A DNA stretch of 14,228 nt from an uncultured Bacteroidota bacterium (GCA_903851455.1 CAINOM010000324.1:1-14228); one strand, 5' to 3'; shown: positions 5,701 through 12,008, numbered from the stretch's first letter. The notes: generated from the sequence alone by a model not told the origin. Made by a program: numbers and translations.

Positions 5701-8609
5701 GTGCTGCAGGAGTTGGTAACGGAATATAATACGGTATCTGTCCCGCCCGTGTTGCCTGTATACACGCCTGCGCCGGAAATACTTCCGTTTATATTGGTAG
5801 CGATCCACGTTCCGCCGGTTACAGCATCGGTCAGCGAAATATTTGATCCGGTGCAAACAGTCGAGGGGCCGGTAATAACACCTGCCGAAGACAATGGATT
5901 AATGGTTACGACTATTGTTGCTGCCACGCTGCTGCAACTGTTGCTGAGTGTATAGCTCACTGTTGCAGTGCCACCGCTTGCTCCTGTCACTGTTCCCGTA
6001 CTGCTCACTGTTGCCACTCCTGGCGATAAAGAGGTCCATGTCCCGCCACCGGTTGCGTCACTTAGCGATGTTGTCGTACCCGCACACAATATTGCGGTTC
6101 CGGTTATTGCTGCTGGTGTTGGTGGCAATGGGTTCACGGTGACAATTATTGTTGCCGCAGCGCCACCACAGCCATTTGTTTCGGTATAGCTGATAGTCGT
6201 TGTACCTGCTATCACGCCCGTTACAGCTCCTGTGCTGCCCACAGTTGCCGTTCCCGTTGCTGTGGAACTCCACACTCCGCCCGCTGTTGCATCGCTCAGG
6301 GATATGGTTCCACCGGCCTCACACACTGCCGCCGCGCCAGATATCGCGGCCGGTGCAGTGGGTACATCATTCACCGTTACCACGACTGTCGCGGCAGCAC
6401 TGCCGCAGCCATTTGTCTCAGTATAGCTGATGGTTGCTGTTCCGCTGCTCACTCCGGTAACGCTGCCGCCGGTTCCCACAGTAGCAACACCCGCGGGCAA
6501 TGAACTCCATGCTCCTCCTGCGGTTGCATCACTGAGCGACGTAGCATTGCCCACACATACGGTCGCTGTTCCTGATATAGCTGCCGGTGTCGACGGGGCT
6601 GAATTTATGGTTATAACCTGTGTAGCTGCAATACTGCCGCACCCGTTTGTTACCGTATAGCTTATTGTCGTCGTGCCGTTACTAAGTCCCGTTACGATGC
6701 CGGTGCTGCCCACAATTGCATTTCCCGGTGCCGTAGAGCTCCATATTCCGCCAACTGTTGCGTCACTAAGCGATAACGTTGGTCCGCCGGCACATACCGA
6801 TGTCGATCCGCTAATTGCTCCGGGTGCCGATGGTAACGGGTTCACTGTAACCTCTGTTGTTGCTGTTGCTGAGCCGCAGCTATTAGTGATCGTATAACTA
6901 ATTGTCGAAGTGCCTCCGCTCACACCGGTCACGATGCCAGCGCTACTCACAGCAGCGATGCCGGTTAAAGTTGAACTCCACGTTCCGCCGCCCGGCCCTC
7001 CGGGATCACTCAGTGTTATTGTTGCGCCACCCGCACATACGGTAGTTGTACCCGAAATGGCCGATGGTGTGACCGGAAGCGGACTTATAGTCACCACCTT
7101 TATGGCCGCAATACTGCCGCAGCTATTGGTTTCCGTATAGCTGATGGTCGCTGTTCCCGCACTTATACCGGTTAGTATACCAGTGCTCCCCACACTTGCG
7201 TTTCCGGGAGCACTGGAGCTCCATGTTCCGCCACCTGTTGCATCACTTAATGATGTGGTAGCTCCACCCTCACAGACAATACCTGTGCCGGATATTGGCG
7301 CAGGCGAACCGGGCAGAGGGTTTACCGTCACTACTTTAGTTACTGCAAGACTGCCGCAGCTGTTCGTCTCCGTATAGCTAATGGTTGCAGTGCCCGCAGC
7401 GCCACTCGTTACAACTCCGGTACTCCCTACTGTCGCCACCCCTGGCAAAGTCGAGCTCCATGTGCCGCCTGCTGTCACATCGGTCAGCAATGTCGTAGCG
7501 CCGCCTTCGCATACGGTGGCTGTGCCCGTTATTGCTCCGGGCGCTGTAGGTAAAGGATCTACGGTGATAACTTCGGTCGCTGCAACACTGCCGCAGCTGT
7601 TTGTTAGCGTATAGCTGATAGTGGTTGTTCCCCCGCTCACGCCGGTTACTGTACCCGTGCTGCTCACTGTTGCTATGCCCGGCGACACCGAACTCCACGT
7701 ACCGCCGCCCGTTACATCACTGAGCGATGTAGTTGCGCCACCGGCACAAACGGTAAGCGTGCCGGATATGGCCGCAGGTGCAGACGGCGCGGCGTTGACC
7801 GTTACAGTCTTGGTCACCGAGCTCCCGCCGAGCGTATAAGAGATGGTAGCAATACCGGCACTCGAGCCTGTTATGATTCCCGAAGACCCAACGGTAGCAA
7901 AACCGCTGCCGCCAGACCAGGTGCCTCCTCCTGATGCATCTGTTAATGTAATGCTCCCGCCAACACACACAGCCGATGTGCCGGATATAGCCGCAAGTTC
8001 GGTAACGGCCAGGCTTGTGTTGTTCCACTTATCCCCCGCGTCAGCTGCCCCATTTGCGTTCACTGCATTCAGCACAGAGAAAAAAGACACACCTCCCGTT
8101 CCTGCCACCGGTGCAGTCCATGGCACAGATATATTATAGGTCGTCCCCGCAGTTCCTGTACCTGTCACATACGTGCCGGTGAGCGCACTGGATTGTTCCA
8201 CGATCTTTATGGTACTGCCGCTTGGGATCACAGTATGTGTCCCGGCTGGTGCAGTCAGGTTGCCCGCCGTAGTGGTATGACTGGCGGTTTTTACAGCCGT
8301 CAATTGAAAGCCAAAACGTGGAAGTGTCAGGGAGCCGCTGGTCTGGGTGCCTGTTATTTTTACGGTATACGATCGCCCGCCAACATAAGTGGCAACAACA
8401 GATCCGGTCGATACTTCTATGAGTTGCACCGATACCGTTGTGCTCGCTGTTGCAGTCGCGGCATGGCAGCTCGTGCCGGATGCGCAGCCAGTGGTGGTGC
8501 CAGCTCCGGTCCGCTCATAGCCCGAAAGGCCGGGGCCAGCAGCATAGCTGGTCAACAGCACATAAATAAGAATGGCAATGACGGGTAAAAGTGTAAGTTT
8601 CTTTTTCAT
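2703..8609 (-). CDS. Giant T9SS-secreted surface protein: choice-of-anchor-V-like N-terminus, 22 Big_2-like Ig repeats, type A sorting domain
   Basis: The protein has 1968 residues. Residues 1-24 are a signal peptide (Lys-rich start, hydrophobic core, ending near SYAAG). Residues about 25-205 resemble the choice-of-anchor V domain of Bacteroidota surface proteins. They include a C-x5-C-H motif (Cys42, Cys48, His49), a FGFQLTAV strand, and a closing WTAPVAGTGGVSFFSVLNAVN-like segment. Residues 206-1871 hold 22 tandem Ig-like domains of 70-81 residues with the pattern ISGTxxVCxGxxTxLSDxTxGGTWSS...GxATVGSTGxVTGVxAGTxTISYT...CGS...VTVNPLP, which matches bacterial Ig-like domain group 2 (Big_2). 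Residues 1872-1968 are a T9SS type A sorting domain (ISIFPNPNNGAFYIKG, LANGLYLLTL, EFRFAILK). The protein is probably exported by Sec, passed through the T9SS and anchored or released at the surface as a long stalk or adhesin. It starts 31 bp after the TIGR03118-type lipoprotein gene and ends at a strong terminator, so the two are likely cotranscribed. The ligand and true role are unknown. Confidence 0.9.
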   Translation of the reverse strand: MKKKLTLLPVIAILIYVLLTSYAAGPGLSGYERTGAGTTTGCASGTSCHAATATASTTVSVQLIEVSTGSVVATYVGGRSYTVKITGTQTSGSLTLPRFGFQLTAVKTASHTTTAGNLTAPAGTHTVIPSGSTIKIVEQSSALTGTYVTGTGTAGTTYNISVPWTAPVAGTGGVSFFSVLNAVNANGAADAGDKWNNTSLAVTELAAISGTSAVCVGGSITLTDASGGGTWSGGSGFATVGSSGIITGSSAGIATISYTLGGSSVTKTVTVNAAPSAPAAISGTLTVCAGGATTSLSDVTGGGTWSSVSPGIATVSSTGTVTGVSGGTTTISYTLTNSCGSVAATEVITVDPLPTAPGAITGTATVCEGGATTLLTDVTAGGTWSSTLPGVATVGSTGVVTSGAAGTATISYTETNSCGSLAVTKVVTVNPLPGSPAPISGTGIVCEGGATTSLSDATGGGTWSSSAPGNASVGSTGILTGISAGTATISYTETNSCGSIAAIKVVTISPLPVTPSAISGTTTVCAGGATITLSDPGGPGGGTWSSTLTGIAAVSSAGIVTGVSGGTSTISYTITNSCGSATATTEVTVNPLPSAPGAISGSTSVCAGGPTLSLSDATVGGIWSSTAPGNAIVGSTGIVTGLSNGTTTISYTVTNGCGSIAATQVITINSAPSTPAAISGTATVCVGNATSLSDATAGGAWSSLPAGVATVGTGGSVTGVSSGTATISYTETNGCGSAAATVVVTVNDVPTAPAAISGAAAVCEAGGTISLSDATAGGVWSSTATGTATVGSTGAVTGVIAGTTTISYTETNGCGGAAATIIVTVNPLPPTPAAITGTAILCAGTTTSLSDATGGGTWTSLSPGVATVSSTGTVTGASGGTATVSYTLSNSCSSVAATIVVTINPLSSAGVITGPSTVCTGSNISLTDAVTGGTWIATNINGSISGAGVYTGNTGGTDTVLYSVTNSCSTDTASKIITITSTAVADPITGPATVCLSGTSSLTDDVIGGTWSSSNTGVATIGSASGMVSGVTAGTATITYSVFTGCGSATAMLTITVNSLPAVPAAISGTAVVCAGGATTSLSDATAGGAWSSVSTVTATVGSTGIVSGVAAGTTTISYTEANSCGSTAAAVVITVNPLPTTPAPITGPATVCESGGVTILSDITGGGSWSSVSTGTATAGSATGIVTGVSAGTAAISYTITNGCGSIAATTIVTVNSVPTAALGTASVCAGATTALSDVTSGGTWSSVSPGIATVSSTGNVSGVLAGTSSIAYTLPTGCATAIVVTVNVQPGAILGAASLCPSTTTILSDSPSSGIWSSSNTAIATIGSVTGIISGISAGTTLISCTLPDGCFSTLTETVNPLPAAISGTASVCEGAVTSLTDADAGGTWTSGSGGTAVAGSAGDITGVLAGTATVSYTLATGCATSIVMTVNPQPAAVSGATSVCTGTTISLSDIPTGGNWTSGSIGVATIGSSSGIVSGIAAGTSVITYTLPAGCFSTLTETVNASPAAITGALVVCAASVTTLSDITAGGTWSSGSTGTATAGSAGDVSGISAGTANITYALPTGCATTAIVTVNPLPGGIIGDSSLCVGTTTVLSAVPAVGEWSSGDPGIATIGSATGIVSGVSAGTVVISCSLPTGCATTLVETVNPSPAAISGPALVCAGSTTILSDLTTGGIWSSGTTATATVGSTGIVSGLIAGTARITYALLTGCTLDVIVTVNPLPGAIFGDDNVCVGSTIVLAVTPASGSWSSSDTAITNIGALTGIVSGISSGTAVISCTLPTGCFTTLMETVNPLPADISGTPHVCVGITTQLSDADAGGTWSSSNTATATVGVTTGLVSGVAEGSATITYTLPTGCYTTVVVHDTCNLGVTEAIAGNNNISIFPNPNNGAFYIKGSFGPVGREYVFAEVREVTGRVVYSEKLSAQNGSLNNEILLDNTLANGLYLLTLHAGEHRMEFRFAILK
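2997..4943 (-). repeat. C-terminal repeat array: nine Ig domains (repeats 14-22) with A-B alternation
   Basis: This stretch encodes residues 1223-1871, nine Ig-like domains of 70-73 residues. They end in LPTGC followed by a short strand and TVNPLPA, without the CGSxAAT stretch of the upstream array. Even-numbered repeats (type A: 14, 16, 18, 20, 22) have GGxW and xIVxTVN-like ends. Odd-numbered ones (type B: 15, 17, 19, 21) have ATIGS or similar, IVSGIxAGT, I(S/T)C/Y-TLP-GC and TLxETVN. The higher-order unit is thus two domains, about 145 residues or 435 bases. Codons differ widely between copies, so the duplications look old. Confidence 0.85.
4944..7994 (-). repeat. N-terminal repeat array: thirteen Ig domains (repeats 1-13)
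   Basis: This stretch encodes residues 206-1222, thirteen domains of 73-81 residues. Most share the ending ISYTxTNSCGSxAATxVVTVNPLPxxP. Repeat 1 (206-278) lacks the second cysteine segment. Repeat 5 (516-596) carries a small Gly/Pro insertion in the SDPGGPGGGTW loop. Repeats 9-11 (833-1064) are the most divergent. On the DNA the copies share short blocks (for example around the CGS codons, CTGCCGCAG on the plus strand) but many synonymous changes. No near-identical copies were seen by eye. Confidence 0.85.
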
Positions 8610-8640
8610 GTCTCTTATTTATAGCGTAGACGTAGTGTCC

Positions 8641-9708
8641 TCATTTGATCTTCAAATAACCAAACAGCCCATATTCCTCCAGTTGTGGTCCCGCTGTGAA
8701 ATATAATTTTGTCGTACTCGTCGGGCTGAACGCAATATCCCACAGGCCGTCAATAAATATAGGCGTGCCATTGTTTTCCAATGGTCCCTGGTAATTCCCG
8801 GCCGAGTCGAAAACATTGATGGTGCCGTCCCCGAAGTTGGAGATCAGTATCGCGTTTGCCCCCTGGCCGAAGGGTGCTTGCGCTTGTGCTATGCCCCATG
8901 GAGAGTTAAGTGAACCCTGCGTCGCGAATCTCTTTATGAGTATGCCATCCGGGGTGAAAACGTCCACATATCCGTTCCCCATGCCTCCCTGGTCGTCATG
9001 CCTGTCGGGAAGTTGCTGCTTTGCATAGGTTACAAATAGCTTGCCGCCTATGTTCCGGATATTAAACGGCGCAAAATCTCCAGGTATATTCGGGTCGGAG
9101 AAAGGTTTGTTCATCACCGTGTGAAACGAGGCATCATATACGTCGATAGTTGCATTATAAAAGTCAGTGGCATAGAGAAAATTTCCGGTGCCATCGTTTG
9201 CAATAGCCACGCCTTTGTACACTGCCCCGGTGGTGGATGCAGCCACCATAACGGTTGTATCTCCAGCAACCCAACAGCTCACTATACCATCTTCAGTAAC
9301 ATAGATGTACTTGGCTGGGCTGCCGTCCACAACAAAGTCGGTCGTGGTGTTATGTACCACTCCATCTGGTGAAGATCCGCTAGGCTCGCCGCCGAGTGGT
9401 ATGTCAACGTTGGCGAGTTTTTGATTTCCGTTGCTGTCATAAACGGCAGTACTTCCGCTGTGGTTCACTGCTATCCAGAATGTACCTGTCGAGCTGATAG
9501 CTATTCCCCAGGGATTATTGAGTGTCGCATCCAGGCGCGCGGCATTATAACCAGCTGTGTCCGCCACCAGGTTCACTTGCTGGTAGTCGTGCCCGCCGGT
9601 GGAGAGTGAGGGGAGCACATTATGCTTGCAGCCGGATGCCAGCATGGCAAAAAGCACCAATATCCGCGGTGCTATGGTTTTCAGGAGTAGCGTAATAGTT
9701 CTTTTCAT
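8641..9708 (-). CDS. TIGR03118-family beta-propeller lipoprotein
   Basis: This 355-residue protein matches the TIGR03118 family, whose function is unknown and whose repeats suggest an NHL-like beta-propeller. Typical blocks are NLVADTAGYNAARLDATLNNPWGIA (about 46-70), FWIAVNHSGSTAVYDSNG (about 77-94) and GVAIANDGTGNFLYATDF in the middle. The PGDFAPFNI region, NSPWGIAQAQAPFG and a closing DGLWDIAFSP block complete the pattern. The N-terminus is a lipoprotein signal with a LASGC lipobox and lipidation site Cys27, so the protein should be anchored in the periplasmic or outer membrane leaflet. No catalytic residues are recognised. The gene precedes the giant repeat protein by 31 bp in the same direction and probably heads the operon. 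A role in presenting or assisting the giant surface protein is possible but is inferred from position alone. The ATG at 9708 is directly followed by the lipoprotein signal. Confidence 0.87.
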   Translation of the reverse strand: MKRTITLLLKTIAPRILVLFAMLASGCKHNVLPSLSTGGHDYQQVNLVADTAGYNAARLDATLNNPWGIAISSTGTFWIAVNHSGSTAVYDSNGNQKLANVDIPLGGEPSGSSPDGVVHNTTTDFVVDGSPAKYIYVTEDGIVSCWVAGDTTVMVAASTTGAVYKGVAIANDGTGNFLYATDFYNATIDVYDASFHTVMNKPFSDPNIPGDFAPFNIRNIGGKLFVTYAKQQLPDRHDDQGGMGNGYVDVFTPDGILIKRFATQGSLNSPWGIAQAQAPFGQGANAILISNFGDGTINVFDSAGNYQGPLENNGTPIFIDGLWDIAFSPTSTTKLYFTAGPQLEEYGLFGYLKIK

Positions 9709-9924
9709 AGGCGTTTTTAAAGCTACAAAACTGATTCGGACAATACAATATCATTCTTTTTCAATTATCGTAATTGTCTTATTTACCCTATCGTTAATTT
9801 ATTACGCCGAATCGGGAATAATGGCCGCTTGAAACGTGCCCTAACCACGGGTTTGCTGTCTTTGCTCCATTTGTATCTCTTCCCGTATCTTTATAGGAGC
9901 GTTCAGGCTTAGCTGAACAGGCTC
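9709..9924. other. Divergent intergenic region between the surface-protein operon and the YceI gene
   Basis: This 216-bp AT-rich gap has genes leading away on both sides and must hold both promoters. The plus-strand candidate is listed separately (9861-9893). For the minus strand only imperfect -7 boxes are seen: TAGCTTTA at 9718-9725 with an upstream TTG 20 bases away, and CAGTTTTG at 9726-9733. The first would leave almost no leader before the ATG at 9708. A perfect inverted repeat GTTCAG/CTGAAC (9901-9906 and 9913-9918) lies where the YceI transcript should begin. Confidence 0.5.
9861..9893 (+). promoter_or_regulatory. Candidate Bacteroidota promoter for the YceI family gene
   Basis: TTTG (9861-9864) is followed after 21 bases by TATCTTTA (9886-9893), seven of eight matches to nothing stricter than TAnnTTTG (final A instead of G). 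The predicted start near 9900 leaves a leader of about 25 bases before the ATG at 9925. The inverted repeat GTTCAG/CTGAAC at 9901-9918 would be at the very 5' end of the mRNA. Confidence 0.4.
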
Positions 9925-10488
9925 ATGAAGTATAAATTGTCCTTCTTGTGTTTTATGTGCTTTCTCCTGCCAATACACTTATTCGGCAAAGGAGAGGTAT
10001 ATGAAGTTGTTCAGGGAACCATTCGTTTTCATTCAGATGCACCGCAGGAACTCATCAGGGCCTCATCCGATAAGCTGATCGGTGTTTTGGATGTCGTAAA
10101 CAGGACCTTTCTTTTTAAAATAGACGTCGCTTCGTTTGTTGGGTTCAATAGCCCGCTGCAAAAAGAACACTTTAACGAGAACTACATGGAAAGCGACCTG
10201 TTCCCGGTCGCTGTATACTCGGGTAAGATCATCGAGGATATGGACCTTTCTAAAGACGGAGACTTCAATATCCGCACAAAAGGAAAATTAACGATCCACG
10301 GTATAGATCATCAATGCATCATCAGGTGCCACGTGATCTGTAAAAAAGGAGTTGTGACCGTGCAGTCCGATTTCATTGTGCTCCTGGCCGACTATAATAT
10401 TAAGATACCCCGGATTGTCTATGACAAACTTTCACCGCAGATAAATGTATCAGTTAACGCAGTATTGTCGGTCAAGTCGCCCTCTTAA
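9925..10488 (+). CDS. YceI family protein, secreted lipocalin-like
   Basis: This 187-residue protein has an N-terminal signal peptide of about 22 residues (MKYKLSFLCFMCFLLPIHLFG) and a YceI-like domain filling the rest. Family blocks are GTIRFHSDAP (31-40), VVNRTFLFKIDVASFVGFNSPLQ (57-79), HFNENYMESDLFPVAVYSGKI (82-102), RTKGKLTIHGI (117-127) and the final DYNIKIPRIVYDKLSPQINVSV (156-177). YceI proteins are periplasmic beta-barrels that bind isoprenoid or other hydrophobic molecules; no enzymatic residues are expected. The mature protein carries two cysteines (131 and 135) in the CIIRC strand, plus Cys139, which is worth noting for a periplasmic protein. It lies upstream of a C-x4-CH lipoprotein and a DUF5777 barrel, a grouping I recognise from other Bacteroidota. 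The 112-bp gap with its own promoter suggests the downstream pair can be expressed separately. Confidence 0.88.
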   Translation: MKYKLSFLCFMCFLLPIHLFGKGEVYEVVQGTIRFHSDAPQELIRASSDKLIGVLDVVNRTFLFKIDVASFVGFNSPLQKEHFNENYMESDLFPVAVYSGKIIEDMDLSKDGDFNIRTKGKLTIHGIDHQCIIRCHVICKKGVVTVQSDFIVLLADYNIKIPRIVYDKLSPQINVSVNAVLSVKSPS

Positions 10489-10501
10489 GGCTTCGGGCTT
10501 A
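10486..10501 (+). terminator. Weak hairpin with UUCG loop at the end of the YceI gene
   Basis: TAAGGC, TTCG and GGCTTA form a stem with one G-G mismatch, closed by a C-UUCG-G tetraloop, starting at the stop codon itself. There is no U-tract, so it may stabilise or pause the mRNA rather than terminate it. It supports, weakly, a boundary between the YceI gene and the next two genes. Confidence 0.25.
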
Positions 10502-10527
10502 GATTATCCCGTTTCATCGGTGAGCGT

Positions 10528-10559
10528 TTTGTTAAGACTGGAATATCCAGTTACTTTTG
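10528..10559 (+). promoter_or_regulatory. Consensus-perfect Bacteroidota promoter (TTTG-N20-TACTTTTG) with an internal palindrome
   Basis: TTTG (10528-10531) is separated by 20 bases from TACTTTTG (10552-10559), which matches TAnnTTTG at every fixed base. The expected start near 10565 leaves a leader of about 35 bases before the ATG at 10601. The spacer contains the perfect inverted repeat ACTGGA-ATA-TCCAGT (10537-10551), whose right arm abuts the -7 box, a position suited to a repressor or activator operator. It should drive the lipoprotein and DUF5777 genes. Confidence 0.65.
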
Positions 10560-10600
10560 AGATCGGGGGTAAATTGAATGATTGGAATAAAAGACAATGA

Positions 10601-11002
10601 ATGATTACCGGAAAAAACACCTTCATCATATTACTTGGCTTGTTTTGCACATCCCTTTTTGCCGCATGCTACAGGGATAATGCCGCATTGCTGTATCCCG
10701 GTTCTGCCATGCCCGGTAGCAGCGGCTGCGATACTTTAAAGGTGTCTTACAAAAATACTATAGCGCCTATCTTTATGCAAAACTGCGCACTCTCCGGTTG
10801 TCATGCCGGTGCTGCACCAACCGGTGGATACTCACTCAACAATTATGCCGGGGTAGTCTCTATTATTCGCAGTGAAAGGCTAATTGGCGCGATCTCGCAT
10901 TCGGTAGGCTATTCCCCGATGCCCAAAGATGCACCGAAACTTACCGATTGCCAGGTAGGGCTTATTGAAAGTTGGATTGATCAGGGGGCAGGCGATAATT
11001 GA
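10601..11002 (+). CDS. Small c-type-cytochrome-like lipoprotein with a C-x4-CH motif
   Basis: This 133-residue lipoprotein has signal residues 1-22 and a lipobox ending LFAAC, with lipidation at Cys23. The mature part contains YKNTIAPIFMQNCALSGCHAG (about 50-70). There C62-x4-C67-H68 is a variant of the CxxCH heme-attachment motif; C-x4-CH sites carry heme c in, for example, Desulfovibrio cytochromes c3. Near the C-terminus MPKDAPKLTDCQVGLIESWIDQGA (about 107-130) matches the end of small monoheme cytochromes of Bacteroidota and Planctomycetes, and Met107 is a plausible second axial ligand. Cys43 and Cys117 are additional and may form a disulfide. The likely role is electron transfer or redox sensing at the outer or inner membrane face; heme binding is not proven. 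The ATG at 10601 is used because the ATG at 10597 is out of frame. The stop is 19 bp before the DUF5777 gene, indicating an operon. Confidence 0.8.
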   Translation: MITGKNTFIILLGLFCTSLFAACYRDNAALLYPGSAMPGSSGCDTLKVSYKNTIAPIFMQNCALSGCHAGAAPTGGYSLNNYAGVVSIIRSERLIGAISHSVGYSPMPKDAPKLTDCQVGLIESWIDQGAGDN

Positions 11003-11021
11003 CTTTAATAATAAAGATTAA

Positions 11022-11966
11022 ATGAAAATAAGAATACTGATTTTATTATTGTTTCCACTGGTCATATTGTGTGGCCCCGGCTATTCGGCCTTTGCGCAAA
11101 ACACTGAGGATACAACGAAAGACAACATAGATGAGCTGGCAAAGTTACTCGATAGTACCAGCAAAGGTGGCGTTCATTCTTATTACACCACGGCAACTTT
11201 CAAATCTACAAGGATAATTAATGGACATAGCATTGAAAATGTAGGCAAGGGCGTACTCGATTTCAGGATAGCGCATCGGTTTGGAGAGTTGAACGAAGGT
11301 GTGAAGAATCTTTATGGCTTGGACAACGCTACAACAAAGTTTAGTTTTGATTATGGCATCACAGACTGGCTGATGGTTGGCGTGGGCCGTAGCAGCTTTG
11401 AAAAGGAATATGATGGCTTCTTTAAGATCAAAATACTGAGGCAAACGATCAACGATGCCTGCCCGATAAGCCTTAGTTATCTCGGCGGCATGTCTGTAAA
11501 AACTATGGATGTAGCTAAGATACCCGGCTATACATACTATCTCAGCAACCGTTTATTTTATATCGACGAGTTGATTCTCGCCCGCAAATTCAACCAGTAT
11601 TTTTCCCTTCAGCTCATGCCTTGCTATCTCCATTACAACATTGTCTCCGAACTCGGTGAGCCTAACGATGTATTCGCCATCGGCGCGGGTGGTCGTATGA
11701 AACTGAGTAAACGCATAGCCGTCACGGCAGAATATTATTACACAGTCCCTGGTCACAAGTTGAATGGATATAATAATTCTCTCTCGGTAGGTGTGGACAT
11801 TGAAACCGGCGGGCACGTATTCCAGTTGTTTGTCACCAATTCCGCCGCAGTCACCGAGCGGACTTTCATAGGCGAAACTACCGGGGATCCTTTTAATGGC
11901 GCGTTACATCTTGGCTTCAATATTTCACGTGTGTTCACTGTTGTCCGTACACCACAGGTAAAATGA
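11022..11966 (+). CDS. DUF5777 family beta-barrel protein, probably outer membrane
   Basis: This 314-residue protein has a signal peptide of about 26 residues (ending AFAQ) and then the DUF5777 pattern. Key blocks are ATFKSTRIINGHSIENVGKGVLDFRIAHRFGELNEG (about 58-93), NLYGLDNATTKFSFDYGITDWLMVGVGRS (about 96-124) and KEYDGFFKIKILRQ (about 128-141). Later come an aromatic-rich strand pattern, a GAGGRMKLSKRIAVTAEYYYTVPG region, and a final HLGFNISRVFTV strand. Alternating hydrophobic and polar residues with many aromatics fit an outer-membrane beta-barrel. The specific function is unknown. It follows the C-x4-CH lipoprotein by 19 bp, so the two are almost certainly cotranscribed from the promoter at 10528-10559 and may work as one envelope unit together with the YceI protein. 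Confidence 0.87.
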   Translation: MKIRILILLLFPLVILCGPGYSAFAQNTEDTTKDNIDELAKLLDSTSKGGVHSYYTTATFKSTRIINGHSIENVGKGVLDFRIAHRFGELNEGVKNLYGLDNATTKFSFDYGITDWLMVGVGRSSFEKEYDGFFKIKILRQTINDACPISLSYLGGMSVKTMDVAKIPGYTYYLSNRLFYIDELILARKFNQYFSLQLMPCYLHYNIVSELGEPNDVFAIGAGGRMKLSKRIAVTAEYYYTVPGHKLNGYNNSLSVGVDIETGGHVFQLFVTNSAAVTERTFIGETTGDPFNGALHLGFNISRVFTVVRTPQVK

Positions 11967-11987
11967 CCACGAAACATACGGAGTCAT

Positions 11988-12008
11988 CGGCAAAGAATAT
12001 TTTTGCCG
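11988..12008 (+). terminator. Hairpin after the DUF5777 gene
   Basis: CGGCAAA (11988-11994) and TTTGCCG (12002-12008) form a perfect 7-bp stem around a 7-base loop, 21 bp after the DUF5777 stop. No U-tract follows, so terminator strength is doubtful. Its right arm contains the TTTG used in the candidate promoter for the next gene, so it could instead be an operator. Confidence 0.35.

Noticed and set aside
2997..7994. Possible CRISPR array or DNA-level satellite in the repetitive region
   Set aside because: The period is about 216-240 bases, it is in frame and the repeats diverge at synonymous positions, as expected of protein repeats; no short direct repeats with unique spacers exist.
3006..8139. 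Many plus-strand open frames of about 65-285 codons opposite the giant repeat gene
   Set aside because: They recur once per Ig repeat with the same Val/Pro/Ala-rich pattern and end where the antisense of the ISYT codons gives a stop. This is a codon-bias shadow of the repeats; the real protein has a signal peptide, domain pattern and sorting domain.
9718..9749. TTG-N20-TAGCTTTA as promoter for the TIGR03118-type gene
   Set aside because: Two mismatches to consensus overall and a predicted start only a few bases from the ATG; too weak to list as a promoter.
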